A stretch of 64,000 nucleotides of DNA, taken from assembly GCA_036499395.1 (NCBI GenBank), contig DASYDW010000129.1, positions 62,001 through 126,000 of the forward strand, given 5' to 3'. Position numbers and translations under genes: made by a program. This document shows, one piece after another, positions 16,517 to 25,112 of the stretch; within the stretch, counting starts at the first letter, position 1; each line of letters opens with the position of its first letter. Origin of the DNA: Pirellulales bacterium. Its GTDB lineage: Bacteria; Planctomycetota; Planctomycetia; Pirellulales; JACPPG01. The notes beneath the pieces were generated by a model. That model saw only the letters and a program-made list of their open reading frames with translations. It ran no database searches and was not told the origin of the DNA.

Positions 16517-19057
16517 ATGTCAGACGAACCCGCATCGAACTCGCCCGACAAGGATGACGTTGTTGGCGACATGCCGGAATATCGCAAGGTCGAATCCGAA
16601 TACGGCGCCGAGCAGCTCGAACATCTCAGCGATCTCGAGCACGTTCGCGAACGGCCCAGCATGTACATCGGCGATACGGGCGCCCGCGGATTGCATCACC
16701 TGGTGTACGAAGTCGTCGACAACTCGATCGACGAGGCGATGGCCGGCCACGCTCACACGGTGAGCGTTACGATCAACATCGATGGCTCGGTAACGGTCGA
16801 GGATGACGGCCGCGGTGTCCCCGTCGAGATGCACTCGGACCTGGGCTTTTCCACGCTGCAGGGCGTGATGACCGTGCTCAAGTTCGGCGGCAAGTTCTCG
16901 AAGGGGGCTTACCAGACCTCGGGCGGTTTGCACGGCGTCGGTGTCACCGTCGTCAACTTCCTCTCGGAATGGTGCGAGGTGGAAGTGCGCCGCAACGGGC
17001 ATGTCTATCAGCAGGAATACGAGCGCGGCGAACCGACGACCGAGGTCCGCCGCATCGGCACCACCGACAAGGTGGGCACCAAGACCACGTTCAAGCCCGA
17101 CTCGCAAATCTTCGGCACGCAAAAATTCGTCTACAACACGCTCTATAAGCGGTTGCAGGAATTGGCGTTCCTCAACCGCGGTGTGCGCATCACGTTCACC
17201 GATCAGCGCACCGAAGAAGGGGACTCGTTCCAGTACAAGCGCGGCATCATCGAGTTCGTTGCGCATCTGAACCGTGCCACCGAGCCGCTGCACGCCGAGG
17301 TGGTCTACATCGCTGGCGACTACGATGGCGTCGGCCTCGAGGTCGCGCTGCAGTACTCCTCGGAATACACCGAGAACGTCCACTCCTACGTCAACAACAT
17401 CGCCACCACCGAAGGAGGCACGCACCTCTCCGGCTTCCGCACGGCGCTCACGCGCACGTTGAACTCCTACGGCAAAAAGGAGAATCTGTTCAAGGACCTG
17501 GCCCCCACGGGCGAGGATTTCCGTGAAGGGCTCACGGCCGTCATCTCGCTGCGCGTTCCGGAACCGCAATTCGAAGGGCAAACCAAGACCAAGCTCGGCA
17601 ACAGCGAGGTCGAAGGGATCGTCAATTCGGCGGTGGGTGATTTCCTCAATCGCTTCTTAGAAGAGAACCCCAAGACCGCCAAGATCATCGCGCAAAAAGG
17701 TTTGCTGGCCGCCGAGGCGCGCGAGAGCGCCCGCAAGGCCCGACTGATGGTGCGCGAACGCAAGGGCGCCCTCACCGGCGGCGGCCTGCCCGGCAAGCTG
17801 CGCGACTGCTCGAGCCGCGATGTCGAGCGATGCGAGCTGTACCTGGTCGAAGGTGATTCGGCCGGTGGCAGCGCCGAAGGTGGCCGTCTGCGCGAATTCC
17901 AGGCCATCCTGCCGCTGCGCGGCAAGATCATCAACGCCTTCAAATCGCGCGAAGACAAAGTGCTGGCCAACGAAGAAGTCCGCAGCATCATCGCCGCGAT
18001 CGGCTCGGGCATCGGCGACGAAATGAACCTCGCCAAGCGCCGCTACAACAAGATCGTGATCATGACCGATGCCGATGTCGACGGCTCGCACATTCGCACG
18101 CTGTTGCTCACGTTCTTCTATCGCCAGATGTATCCGCTGGTGAAAGGGGGGCATGTCTTCGTCGCCCAGCCCCCGCTGTTCCGCGTTAAAACCAAGAAGG
18201 AAACCTACTACGTCCAAAGCGACGAAGAGATGCGCGGCCAGTTGCTCGAGCAGGGGCAACAGGACGCCGTCTTCGAACCGGGCGATGATCGCAAGATCGG
18301 CGGCGCAGAGATGACCAAGCTCTGCCGCACGCTGGCCACGCTCGAAGAGTCGCTCGTGGCGCTCGAGCGACGCGGTATCAGCCTGCGTCAGCACGCCGTG
18401 CGACAGGATCCGGTCAGCGGCCGACTGCCGATGTATCACGTCTACCTGGGCACGGGCGAATATTGGTTCGCCGCGCGCGAAGAGCTCGACAAGTTCGTCG
18501 CCGAACGCGAAGCGGCCAGCGGCAAGGAGCTGACCGTTACCGACCTGCCGGCCGCCAAGGGTCCGCGCCCTTACGGCGGTGAAGCGGTCGACGGCGCGGC
18601 CGGGCATACCAACGGGGACGCCGCGCACCGGCTGCACATCGTGGAGCTGCACGAGGTCCGCTCGATCAATAAGGCGCTCGCTGACCTGGCCGCGATGGGC
18701 TTCGACATTCAGTCGTTGATTCCCCAGGAACGAACCGGCACCGAGGAGCCGCGTTACATCCTGCGTCGCGGCGAAAGCGAGATCGGCATCGAGGATCTGC
18801 GCAGCCTGCTCTCGGCCGTCCGCTCGGCCGGCGAACGCGGCCTGACGATCACACGATTCAAAGGCCTGGGCGAAATGAACGCCGAAGAGCTGCGCGATAC
18901 CACATTGGATCCCGCCAACCGGACGCTCTTGCAAGTGCGGATGGACGACGTCTCAGGCGCGGACGAACTATTCCGCATCCTGATGGGCGATAAAGTCGAA
19001 CCCCGCCGCGAATTCATCGAGAAACACGCCCTGGAAGTGCGGAATCTGGATGTGTAA
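16517..19057 (+). CDS. gyrB: DNA gyrase subunit B
   Basis: GyrB supplies the ATPase of DNA gyrase, which introduces negative supercoils. The protein has 846 residues from the ATG at 16517; the frame opens at 16487. The GHKL ATPase contains VRERPSMYIGDTG, VVDNSIDEAMAGH, VEDDGRGVPVE and GGLHGVGVTVVN. The transducer domain follows. The TOPRIM part contains LVEGDSAGGSAEGGR, LPLRGKIINAF and IMTDADVDGSHIRTLLL. A large insertion, including an Ala/Gly-rich segment, separates this from the last ERGLTITRFKGLGEMNAEEL. Such insertions make the protein longer than the common 800-residue form. gyrA is not in the window. Confidence 0.97.
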   Translation: MSDEPASNSPDKDDVVGDMPEYRKVESEYGAEQLEHLSDLEHVRERPSMYIGDTGARGLHHLVYEVVDNSIDEAMAGHAHTVSVTINIDGSVTVEDDGRGVPVEMHSDLGFSTLQGVMTVLKFGGKFSKGAYQTSGGLHGVGVTVVNFLSEWCEVEVRRNGHVYQQEYERGEPTTEVRRIGTTDKVGTKTTFKPDSQIFGTQKFVYNTLYKRLQELAFLNRGVRITFTDQRTEEGDSFQYKRGIIEFVAHLNRATEPLHAEVVYIAGDYDGVGLEVALQYSSEYTENVHSYVNNIATTEGGTHLSGFRTALTRTLNSYGKKENLFKDLAPTGEDFREGLTAVISLRVPEPQFEGQTKTKLGNSEVEGIVNSAVGDFLNRFLEENPKTAKIIAQKGLLAAEARESARKARLMVRERKGALTGGGLPGKLRDCSSRDVERCELYLVEGDSAGGSAEGGRLREFQAILPLRGKIINAFKSREDKVLANEEVRSIIAAIGSGIGDEMNLAKRRYNKIVIMTDADVDGSHIRTLLLTFFYRQMYPLVKGGHVFVAQPPLFRVKTKKETYYVQSDEEMRGQLLEQGQQDAVFEPGDDRKIGGAEMTKLCRTLATLEESLVALERRGISLRQHAVRQDPVSGRLPMYHVYLGTGEYWFAAREELDKFVAEREAASGKELTVTDLPAAKGPRPYGGEAVDGAAGHTNGDAAHRLHIVELHEVRSINKALADLAAMGFDIQSLIPQERTGTEEPRYILRRGESEIGIEDLRSLLSAVRSAGERGLTITRFKGLGEMNAEELRDTTLDPANRTLLQVRMDDVSGADELFRILMGDKVEPRREFIEKHALEVRNLDV

Positions 19058-19130
19058 TTGGAAATAGCTGATGGGTGAACAATAATGGATTATATCCACG
19101 GCCGCGTTTTTCGACCCGCGAGGCGCTTAG

Positions 19131-20048
19131 GTGGTTGATTCAACAAGTAAGCCGGACGTTGGAACCTCTCCGCCAACCGCATTTGAAGTGCGGCTAGCAG
19201 CCGATCCGAGGTGGGCTTTGAGTGAGGGCAGCCAATTCTTTGAGGGCACAGGTGCTGTTCAAAAAGCCCTTCGCAAAATATGCAAGCGGCTTAACGAACT
19301 TGGTGTTCCTTACGCTGTTGTCGGCGGCATGGCCCTGTTTCAGCATGGCTATCGGCGATTTACCGAAGATGTTGACATCCTTGTCACCCGTGAAGGCCTT
19401 AAGACCATTCATAAGGCGCTTGAAGGTTTAGGGTACAAACGTCCCTTCGAGAAGAGTAAGAATCTGCGTGACACCGAAGAAGGGGTCAAGATCGAGTTTC
19501 TTTTGACAGGTAGTTACCCTGGCGATGGAAAGCCGCAACAGGTGCAGTTTCCGGACCCGGCATCAGTCACCGTTGAGCAGGACGGCGTCAAGTTCTTAAA
19601 CTTGCCCACCTTAGTCGAGTTGAAGCTGGCATCGGGTATGACCGGTTCCGATCGCATAAAGGATTTGGCTGACGTCCAGGAACTCATCAAGTTGCTCACG
19701 TTGCCCGAAGACTTCGCTATTCAACTGAGCGAGTCCGTCCGGGCCAAGTATGCGGAATTATGGCGCGACGTTCATCGCCGCCAGAAGCGCTATGTGACGA
19801 CATGGCGCAATAAATTTCTGACGACCGAAGCGAAGTCGCTCGACGAGATGATTGCGATACTTCGCGATGCGGCAGAACAGTTAGATGCGATGCGCACCGA
19901 TGGCGTTTTCTTGGATCCTGACGGGGGAACTGCGGACGATTACGCGACTCTTGTGACGACCGATCCAGAGATCGCGAAGAAATATGGAATGGAAGACGAG
20001 TCAGAACTTTGGGAAGAGAATGAGGAAGATAACGACGCAGCCGAATGA
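19131..20048 (+). CDS. nucleotidyltransferase-fold protein (AbiEii-like)
   Basis: The predicted protein has 305 residues and starts at a GTG at 19131 with GAGG a suitable distance upstream. Residues 60-85 carry the hallmark of minimal nucleotidyltransferases (PYAVVGGMALFQHGYRRFT with Gly65-Gly66, then acidic Asp80 and Asp82 in EDVDILV). The later part has FLNLPTLVELKLASGM, a helix typical of AbiEii-like and DUF6036-like proteins. The C-terminal approximately 130 residues are charged and end in an acidic tail. Related proteins act as toxins in type IV toxin-antitoxin pairs, but no antitoxin (AbiEi-type) gene is adjacent, so a toxin role is not shown. GC content is lower than in gyrB, in keeping with transfer. 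Confidence 0.7.
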   Translation: MVDSTSKPDVGTSPPTAFEVRLAADPRWALSEGSQFFEGTGAVQKALRKICKRLNELGVPYAVVGGMALFQHGYRRFTEDVDILVTREGLKTIHKALEGLGYKRPFEKSKNLRDTEEGVKIEFLLTGSYPGDGKPQQVQFPDPASVTVEQDGVKFLNLPTLVELKLASGMTGSDRIKDLADVQELIKLLTLPEDFAIQLSESVRAKYAELWRDVHRRQKRYVTTWRNKFLTTEAKSLDEMIAILRDAAEQLDAMRTDGVFLDPDGGTADDYATLVTTDPEIAKKYGMEDESELWEENEEDNDAAE

Positions 20049-20235
20049 AGGCCCTAAAACTGGGTTTACGGTGTCGCGCTATTCTTCATCGCGCAAAGTT
20101 TGCTTGACAGGGCGTCGGTCGTTCTGAAAGAATTGATTTGGTTGTCGTGAGACGACCGGCTTGGCGGAGTGATCCGCGAAAGCCCTTCTACCCTTTTTAG
20201 CCGTTGTGGCTGGCTGTGAAGCCAAAGGAGCCGAT

Positions 20236-20637
20236 ATGGCCAAGAGTTCCAATGCCGACCCATTTAGTTCGGTTCCGGGAATCATCGAGCGTATAGAGAG
20301 CACTGGTGAAATCTTGGGCGACCGCGCGTCGCAATTGTCAAATATCATCGCCGCCATCGCGTCGCGACTTGACGCAACGTCAGGAAAAGTCGAAGCGCGT
20401 GCGCATCGCGACGGAATTACGGTTGCCTTCGAAAGGCGAAAGCGTTGGGGTTTGTGGTTAATTGAGGACGATTACGATGAACAAGAGCCGCACGACCTAA
20501 CAACGGTTTCGATCGCGCAGAAAGCACAGGCTTTCCCAGTGCTCCTGATCCTTCTTCAAAGAATTGCCGAGCAGCAGGTTACGGAACTTGCCGAAGTGTC
20601 CTCTGCGCTATCATTGCTCACGTCGGAGGGCAAGTGA
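20236..20637 (+). CDS. small protein of unknown function in a lower-GC island
   Basis: The predicted protein has 133 residues. AAAGGAG ends 5 bases before the ATG at 20236, which fixes the start. The N-terminus is polar and the middle contains RKRWGLWLIEDDYDEQEPH. An amphipathic helix (AFPVLLILLQRIAEQQVTELAEV) lies near the end. It has no membrane span or signal peptide. I recognise no family. It lies between the nucleotidyltransferase gene and a small membrane protein on the same strand; the next gene begins two bases after its stop, so these two probably share a transcript. Confidence 0.6.
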   Translation: MAKSSNADPFSSVPGIIERIESTGEILGDRASQLSNIIAAIASRLDATSGKVEARAHRDGITVAFERRKRWGLWLIEDDYDEQEPHDLTTVSIAQKAQAFPVLLILLQRIAEQQVTELAEVSSALSLLTSEGK

Positions 20638-20638
20638 G

Positions 20639-20818
20639 ATGCTTCCGACAAAATCGCGAGTTCGTTACCCGATGTGGGTACGCATTACCTGCTGCTTGGT
20701 GCCGGTTGGCTGCGTTCCGCTTGTGTTCGCAGCGGCAATGTGTGGTGTCGAAGTTGGCTGGACTGTGATGATGAGCGTCGTCGCGCTTGGCGGCTACGTT
20801 GTCCGATCAATCATTTGA
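20639..20818 (+). CDS. small two-span membrane protein
   Basis: The 59-residue protein starts at the ATG at 20639, with GGAGGG 9-10 bases upstream inside the end of the previous gene. Two hydrophobic segments at about residues 13-32 and 36-56 (VGWTVMMSVVALGGYVVRSII) suggest a hairpin in the membrane. It directly follows the unknown gene at 20236 and overlaps the 3' end of the convergent methyltransferase gene by 12 bases. Small membrane proteins beside nuclease or nucleotidyltransferase genes are sometimes effectors, but nothing here proves that. Confidence 0.5.
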   Translation: MLPTKSRVRYPMWVRITCCLVPVGCVPLVFAAAMCGVEVGWTVMMSVVALGGYVVRSII

Positions 20819-21757
20819 GGAAACTCGCTCGCGCTTCCGGGCCTTCTTCGGCTGTGCGGCACGCTTTTTTGTCGCCCCATTTTTCGCCGCGCCGCTCTTC
20901 GGCGTGGCCGGCGCGCTCATCGTCGGCTCGGGCGCGCCATCTAGCGCGCCGCCGACTGTGATCGCGTCCAGCCGGGCTCGACCGCGAGTAATGTATTCGG
21001 CCGAAAGGTCGATGCCCATGTGGCGTCGACCCAGCTTCTTCGCCACGGCTACCGTCGTGGCGCTGCCGCTAAAGGGGTCGAGCACGATTTCCCCCTCTTG
21101 ACTGCACAGGCGAATGATCCGCCCCAGCAGTTGCTCGGGCATTTGGCAGCCGTGAAAGCCGGCCCGCTCCTTGAACGTGCCCGCCACGCGCGGAACGTAC
21201 CAGGTGTCCTCGCCGGTCGTGAAACACTCGGCCAGGTCCTGCGGGCGCAACACCCAGGTATCGTCGGGCAGTCGGCCGTTGGGATTCGCCCGATTGTCGG
21301 CGTAGACCAGTTGCCGTGCCGAGGGGACACGATTCTCGAGTTCGTCGGCGCGGAACGTGAATGTCGCGGGGTCCTTCACGAAGTAGAACAAGTGCGCGTG
21401 CGAACGGCTGAACTTGTTCTTGCAATTCACGCCGAACGTGTAATACCAAATTACCCAACTGCGAGTATGGAAGCCGATCTCCTGGCTCGCGATCTTCAAC
21501 TCGGCTGCGTACTCATCGCCGATCGCCAACCAAAACGTGCCGTCCGGCTTCAGCACGCGATGCACCGCGCCGATCCACTTCTTCGACCAGTCGAGATAGT
21601 CGTGCGCTTCTTTCTTGTCCTCGTAGACGTCGTATTCGTAGCCGATGTTGAACGGAGGATCGGCAAACACCAGATCGACCGAACCGGCCGGCATCGATCG
21701 CATCCGCTCGATGCAATCCCCCTGCACGACGTCGTTGAGCCCTTTAAGTGAAGCCAC
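20807..21757 (-). CDS. solitary site-specific DNA methyltransferase (N4-C/N6-A type, beta class)
   Basis: The predicted protein has 316 residues and starts at a GTG at 21757 with AGGAGGAG 5 bases upstream. The catalytic motif IV (DPPF, residues 33-36) comes before the S-adenosylmethionine motif I (LDPFSGSATT, 226-235), the order of beta-class amino-methyltransferases. Motif X-like PEQLLGRIIRLCS lies just ahead of motif I. The substrate sequence cannot be predicted. The last approximately 40 residues are Ala/Lys/Arg-rich, resembling histone H1-like tails. No restriction gene is adjacent, so it is probably an orphan methyltransferase acting in regulation, or the remnant of a restriction-modification pair. 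Confidence 0.9.
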   Translation of the reverse strand: MASLKGLNDVVQGDCIERMRSMPAGSVDLVFADPPFNIGYEYDVYEDKKEAHDYLDWSKKWIGAVHRVLKPDGTFWLAIGDEYAAELKIASQEIGFHTRSWVIWYYTFGVNCKNKFSRSHAHLFYFVKDPATFTFRADELENRVPSARQLVYADNRANPNGRLPDDTWVLRPQDLAECFTTGEDTWYVPRVAGTFKERAGFHGCQMPEQLLGRIIRLCSQEGEIVLDPFSGSATTVAVAKKLGRRHMGIDLSAEYITRGRARLDAITVGGALDGAPEPTMSAPATPKSGAAKNGATKKRAAQPKKARKRERVSSND

Positions 21758-22090
21758 GATTGCTCCTCCTGGCAGAAGATTCCTGGTCGAAAACCTGCGG
21801 CCGAAAACCTACCTTCGAGAGATTTCAAGCCGGCTCCTGTTGCGCGCAGCTTAGCGCCACACGACAGAATGCGCTAGTGAACATTCGATCATAGCGCCAC
21901 GGACCAAATGCCGCAAGCGCGCGATTCTTCCCTCGCAGGAATGAGATCGCGGGGCCTGCGGAACGGTTCCGGTATCAATTATCCGGCTTGATTCGTTTCT
22001 GTGTCGTGCCAGACATCGCACAGTGCGGAAGTGACCTATGCTTCCCGAAGGCACTTCACCCGGCTTGGCAGCACTTCTGGAGCGCGTCGT
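21758..22090. other. divergent intergenic region
   Basis: This 333-bp gap separates the leftward methyltransferase gene from the HD-GYP-like gene. The HD-GYP frame is open from 22001, but GGAGCG just ahead of 22091 supports the later start. No repeats, hairpins or RNA genes were seen. Confidence 0.3.
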
Positions 22091-23578
22091 ATGGCGGAAG
22101 ATTCCTCCTGCGTCACGGATACCTGCATCTCGTGCGTCGAGACCCAGGTCATTGACCGGCCTGTCTTCCATGTTCCCGCGTCGCCAGCGCAGATTCGTTT
22201 CTCCGAGATCATCTCGGCTCTTTCGGTCGCGCTCGATCTCACGCAAGGCAACCGGCAAGGGCATTCGATGCGCACGGCGCTCATCGGCATGCGACTGGCC
22301 GAGGAGTTGCAATTGCACGTGGCCGACCGCTCGGCATTGTTTTACGCGTTGTTGCTGAAGGATGTCGGCTGTTCGAGCAACGCGGCCAAAATTTCGTACC
22401 TGTTCGGCGCGGACGATCATCGTGTGAAGCGATCGATTCGCCTGACGAACTGGACCAATGCCGGCGAGAATCTGAAAAACTGCTGGCGGCAATGTGCCCC
22501 CGGGGGCGGCGCCCTCGACAAGCTCATGCAGATGGCGGCACTCGCCCGCAGCGGCATGAAGGGGGCGAAGCAATTGTCGCAAACGCGCTGCGAGCGCGGC
22601 GCCTCGATCGCGCGAATGTTGCACCTTCCCGAGCCCACCGCCCGCGCCATTCTCGACCTGGACGAGCATTGGGATGGTCGCGGTCATCCGCTGGGGCGAA
22701 AGCACGAAGAAATCTCACTGCTCGGACGGATCTGCTGCCTGGCGCAAACCGTCGAACTGTTCTGTACCGCGTATGGCCTGTCCGCGGCATTCGAAGTCGC
22801 GCGCGAGCGCCGCGGCAGTTGGTTCGATCCCGAGCTGGTCGATCTGTTGGGCACGCTCAAGTCCGACGAATCGTTCTGGTCACGGTTAACGACGCACGAC
22901 TTGCCTGCGGAGCTAAGCCGTTGGGAACCTGCCGACGAGCAGCTTTTGGCGGACGATGCCTGCCTAGACCGGGTGGCCGAGGCGTTTGCCAACGTCGTCG
23001 ATGCCAAATCGCCGTGGACCTATCAGCACTCGATTCGTGTGGCGGACATCGCGGTCGGCGTTGCCCGGCAATTCGCCTGCGGTGACGAGTTGCTGCGCGA
23101 TTTGCGCCGCGCGGCGCTTTTGCACGACATTGGCAAGTTGGGCGTCTCGAACTTGATTCTCGACAAGCCTGGCAAGCCCGACGATCAGGAACTGGAGCAG
23201 ATTCGCAAGCACCCCGATTACTCGCAGCAGATTCTACAGAAGGTCGCGGTCTTCGGCGGACTGGCCGAGATCGCGGGCGCCCATCACGAGCGTTTGGACG
23301 GTCGCGGCTACCACCGCCAGCTTTCCGAGAACGTGCTTCCCTGGATGACGCGCGTCCTGACCGTGGCCGACGTGTGCGAGGCGCTGACCGCGCGCCGCCC
23401 GTATCGCCGGGCGCTCGCCTGGCCGGAAGCTCGCGAGATCATGTTCGCCGATGCCGGCGCCGGCTTCGATCGCGAATGCTTGCAGGCCCTGGCTCGGTGG
23501 TACGACCGAGTCGAAATGCAATCGCGTGTCGACGAGCAATTGCAGGCCGTGGACCGGCTGTTGGCCGAGCTGCACTAA
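22091..23578 (+). CDS. tandem HD-GYP-like phosphohydrolase
   Basis: The predicted protein has 495 residues. The C-terminal half is an HD-GYP domain: a first His at 313 (YQHSIRVADIA), HDIGKLGVSN at 345-354, KHPDYS at 373-378, and HHERLDGRGYH at 398-408. Here the last position of the GYP triad is His rather than Pro. The N-terminal half is a degenerate copy: GHSMRTALIG at 57-66, KDVG instead of HDIG at 90-94, and EHWDGRGHP at 192-200. HD-GYP enzymes hydrolyse cyclic di-GMP and related dinucleotides, but the degenerate domain and altered GYP make that activity uncertain. No signal peptide or receiver domain is present. Start chosen by its ribosome binding site. Confidence 0.8.
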   Translation: MAEDSSCVTDTCISCVETQVIDRPVFHVPASPAQIRFSEIISALSVALDLTQGNRQGHSMRTALIGMRLAEELQLHVADRSALFYALLLKDVGCSSNAAKISYLFGADDHRVKRSIRLTNWTNAGENLKNCWRQCAPGGGALDKLMQMAALARSGMKGAKQLSQTRCERGASIARMLHLPEPTARAILDLDEHWDGRGHPLGRKHEEISLLGRICCLAQTVELFCTAYGLSAAFEVARERRGSWFDPELVDLLGTLKSDESFWSRLTTHDLPAELSRWEPADEQLLADDACLDRVAEAFANVVDAKSPWTYQHSIRVADIAVGVARQFACGDELLRDLRRAALLHDIGKLGVSNLILDKPGKPDDQELEQIRKHPDYSQQILQKVAVFGGLAEIAGAHHERLDGRGYHRQLSENVLPWMTRVLTVADVCEALTARRPYRRALAWPEAREIMFADAGAGFDRECLQALARWYDRVEMQSRVDEQLQAVDRLLAELH

Positions 23579-23879
23579 TCCGCGCCACGGCAAACTCTTC
23601 CCGACCAGCACGTAACGAACCGAAATCCGTTAAGCCCTGCGGCCCGTGACGCGTATGCCGATGGCGGAAGCGGCAATCTTTGCCGAGGAAATATTCGCCA
23701 AACAGCCTGCTCCGGTCGATCCGAACCAGTGGCGTGCGCGGGGAGTGCTGCGCGCAAGCATAGCCTCGCGGGGTTAGGTCTTGTGCGTGCAACCGCACGC
23801 TCTGCTTAGAAGTCGGAAAAGGAAATCGCTCGGCTCAAATCGCGGCCGGCCACAATCGACCACTGCAGGGAGGCAGGTG
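23579..23879 (+). other. intergenic region before the DUF6666-like gene
   Basis: A 301-bp gap between two plus-strand genes. The open frame of the next gene extends back to 23781, but GGGAGGCAG places its likely start at 23880. No hairpin terminator, repeat or RNA was recognised. Confidence 0.3.
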
Positions 23880-25073
23880 GTGCGTCAAGAAATGGGCACG
23901 AGGCTCGCAGGTCTCGTTATCATCCTCGCTTTGTGCGTCAAGGATCGCGCTTTCGCGGACGCCGATACGTGCGTGCGCCTTCCCTCGCCTCTCACTGCAC
24001 AGTCGCGCGCGAATGCCACCCCCTTAGCCGAGATCATCGGTCGCGAGTCGAATCCCACGCAGCAATCTTTCGTGCTGGTGCCTGCCTCGGCAGCGCAACC
24101 GAACAACGCGCAACTCGCGTCGTGCAATCTCGGCGAGGCCGTCGATCTCTCGTCGTGTGCCGAAGGAAACTGCGACGCTGGCCGCTGCGGCGAGTTGCCG
24201 GCCCGCTGCGACGATTGCCCAAACCATGTGTTCAATGGCTTCGTCAGCTACGACTCGTTCAAAGGGGTGCAAGACGGCGGTTGGCAGAACAACGGCGTTG
24301 TCGCCGGCTTCAACTTCGGCACCCGCCTGGCCGAGATCAGCGAGCTGACCGGCATCGGCTTTCAGATTGGTGCCAGCGTCGGCGCCTTCGATTGGTCGGG
24401 CACCAACTACCGGCTGATGAACCAGGACCAGGCCGAGACGCAAGGCTTTCTCACCTTCGGCTTCTTTCGTCACGCATTCGAATCGTCGCGCTGGACCGCG
24501 GCCTTGGTTAGCGACACGATGTACAACAACACCTTCGGCATCTTCGGCGCCAACCCGATGCTGATGCAGATGCGCGGGCAGCTCGGTTACTGCATCAGCG
24601 ACAAGAACGAGTTCGGCATCTGGGGCACGTGGCGCACGCTGGGGCAAACGATAGACATTCCCACCGTCGGGCCGGTCCGCTGGCAGCCCGTGCAGCAGTT
24701 GAATGTTTACTGGCATCACAAGTGGGTGACGAACGGGCCCGACACCTGGTTCTGGATTGGACGGCCCGAACAGTCGCGCATTACGCGCGACGGCAGCCTG
24801 GGCGACTACCTGGCCGGCGTGGCCGGAAATGCGCCGCTCAACGATCGCATCAGCCTGTTCGCACTGGCGACCTACATGCATCCGTCGGCCGGGGCGGGCG
24901 CGGCCGGATCGATCGACGAAGCCTGGAATTTCACGATCGGCCTGGCGTTCTACCCGAAGCCCAACGCCCGGTCGAGCACCGTGGCCGGCCGTTGCTGGGC
25001 GCCGCTGGTGCCAGTGGCCAACAACGGTTACTTCCTGGTCGACACGAGCCGGAGCCAGTTCGGACCGATTTAG
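23880..25073 (+). CDS. secreted beta-barrel-like protein resembling planctomycete DUF6666
   Basis: The predicted protein has 397 residues. The start is a GTG at 23880 with GGGAGG 6-11 bases upstream. Residues 1-24 form a signal peptide (LAGLVIILALCV). A cysteine-rich segment follows (SSCAEGNCDAGRCGE). The rest has alternating aromatic/hydrophobic strands with Gly-Asn turns (FNGFVSYDSFKGVQDGGW, GTRLAEISELTGIGFQIG, NEFGIWGTWRTLG) and a repeated YWHHKW-type strand. This resembles outer-membrane-type barrel proteins of planctomycetes such as DUF6666. The function is unknown. It is convergent with the STN-domain gene 39 bp further on. Confidence 0.65.
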   Translation: MRQEMGTRLAGLVIILALCVKDRAFADADTCVRLPSPLTAQSRANATPLAEIIGRESNPTQQSFVLVPASAAQPNNAQLASCNLGEAVDLSSCAEGNCDAGRCGELPARCDDCPNHVFNGFVSYDSFKGVQDGGWQNNGVVAGFNFGTRLAEISELTGIGFQIGASVGAFDWSGTNYRLMNQDQAETQGFLTFGFFRHAFESSRWTAALVSDTMYNNTFGIFGANPMLMQMRGQLGYCISDKNEFGIWGTWRTLGQTIDIPTVGPVRWQPVQQLNVYWHHKWVTNGPDTWFWIGRPEQSRITRDGSLGDYLAGVAGNAPLNDRISLFALATYMHPSAGAGAAGSIDEAWNFTIGLAFYPKPNARSSTVAGRCWAPLVPVANNGYFLVDTSRSQFGPI

Positions 25074-25112
25074 CCGTACCAAATGCGAGACGCGTAAGCA
25101 TGTCGCGCGTCG

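Noticed and set aside
16520..18934. Two long antisense frames within gyrB
   Set aside because: They are shadows of a highly conserved GC-rich gene; no start signals or domains.
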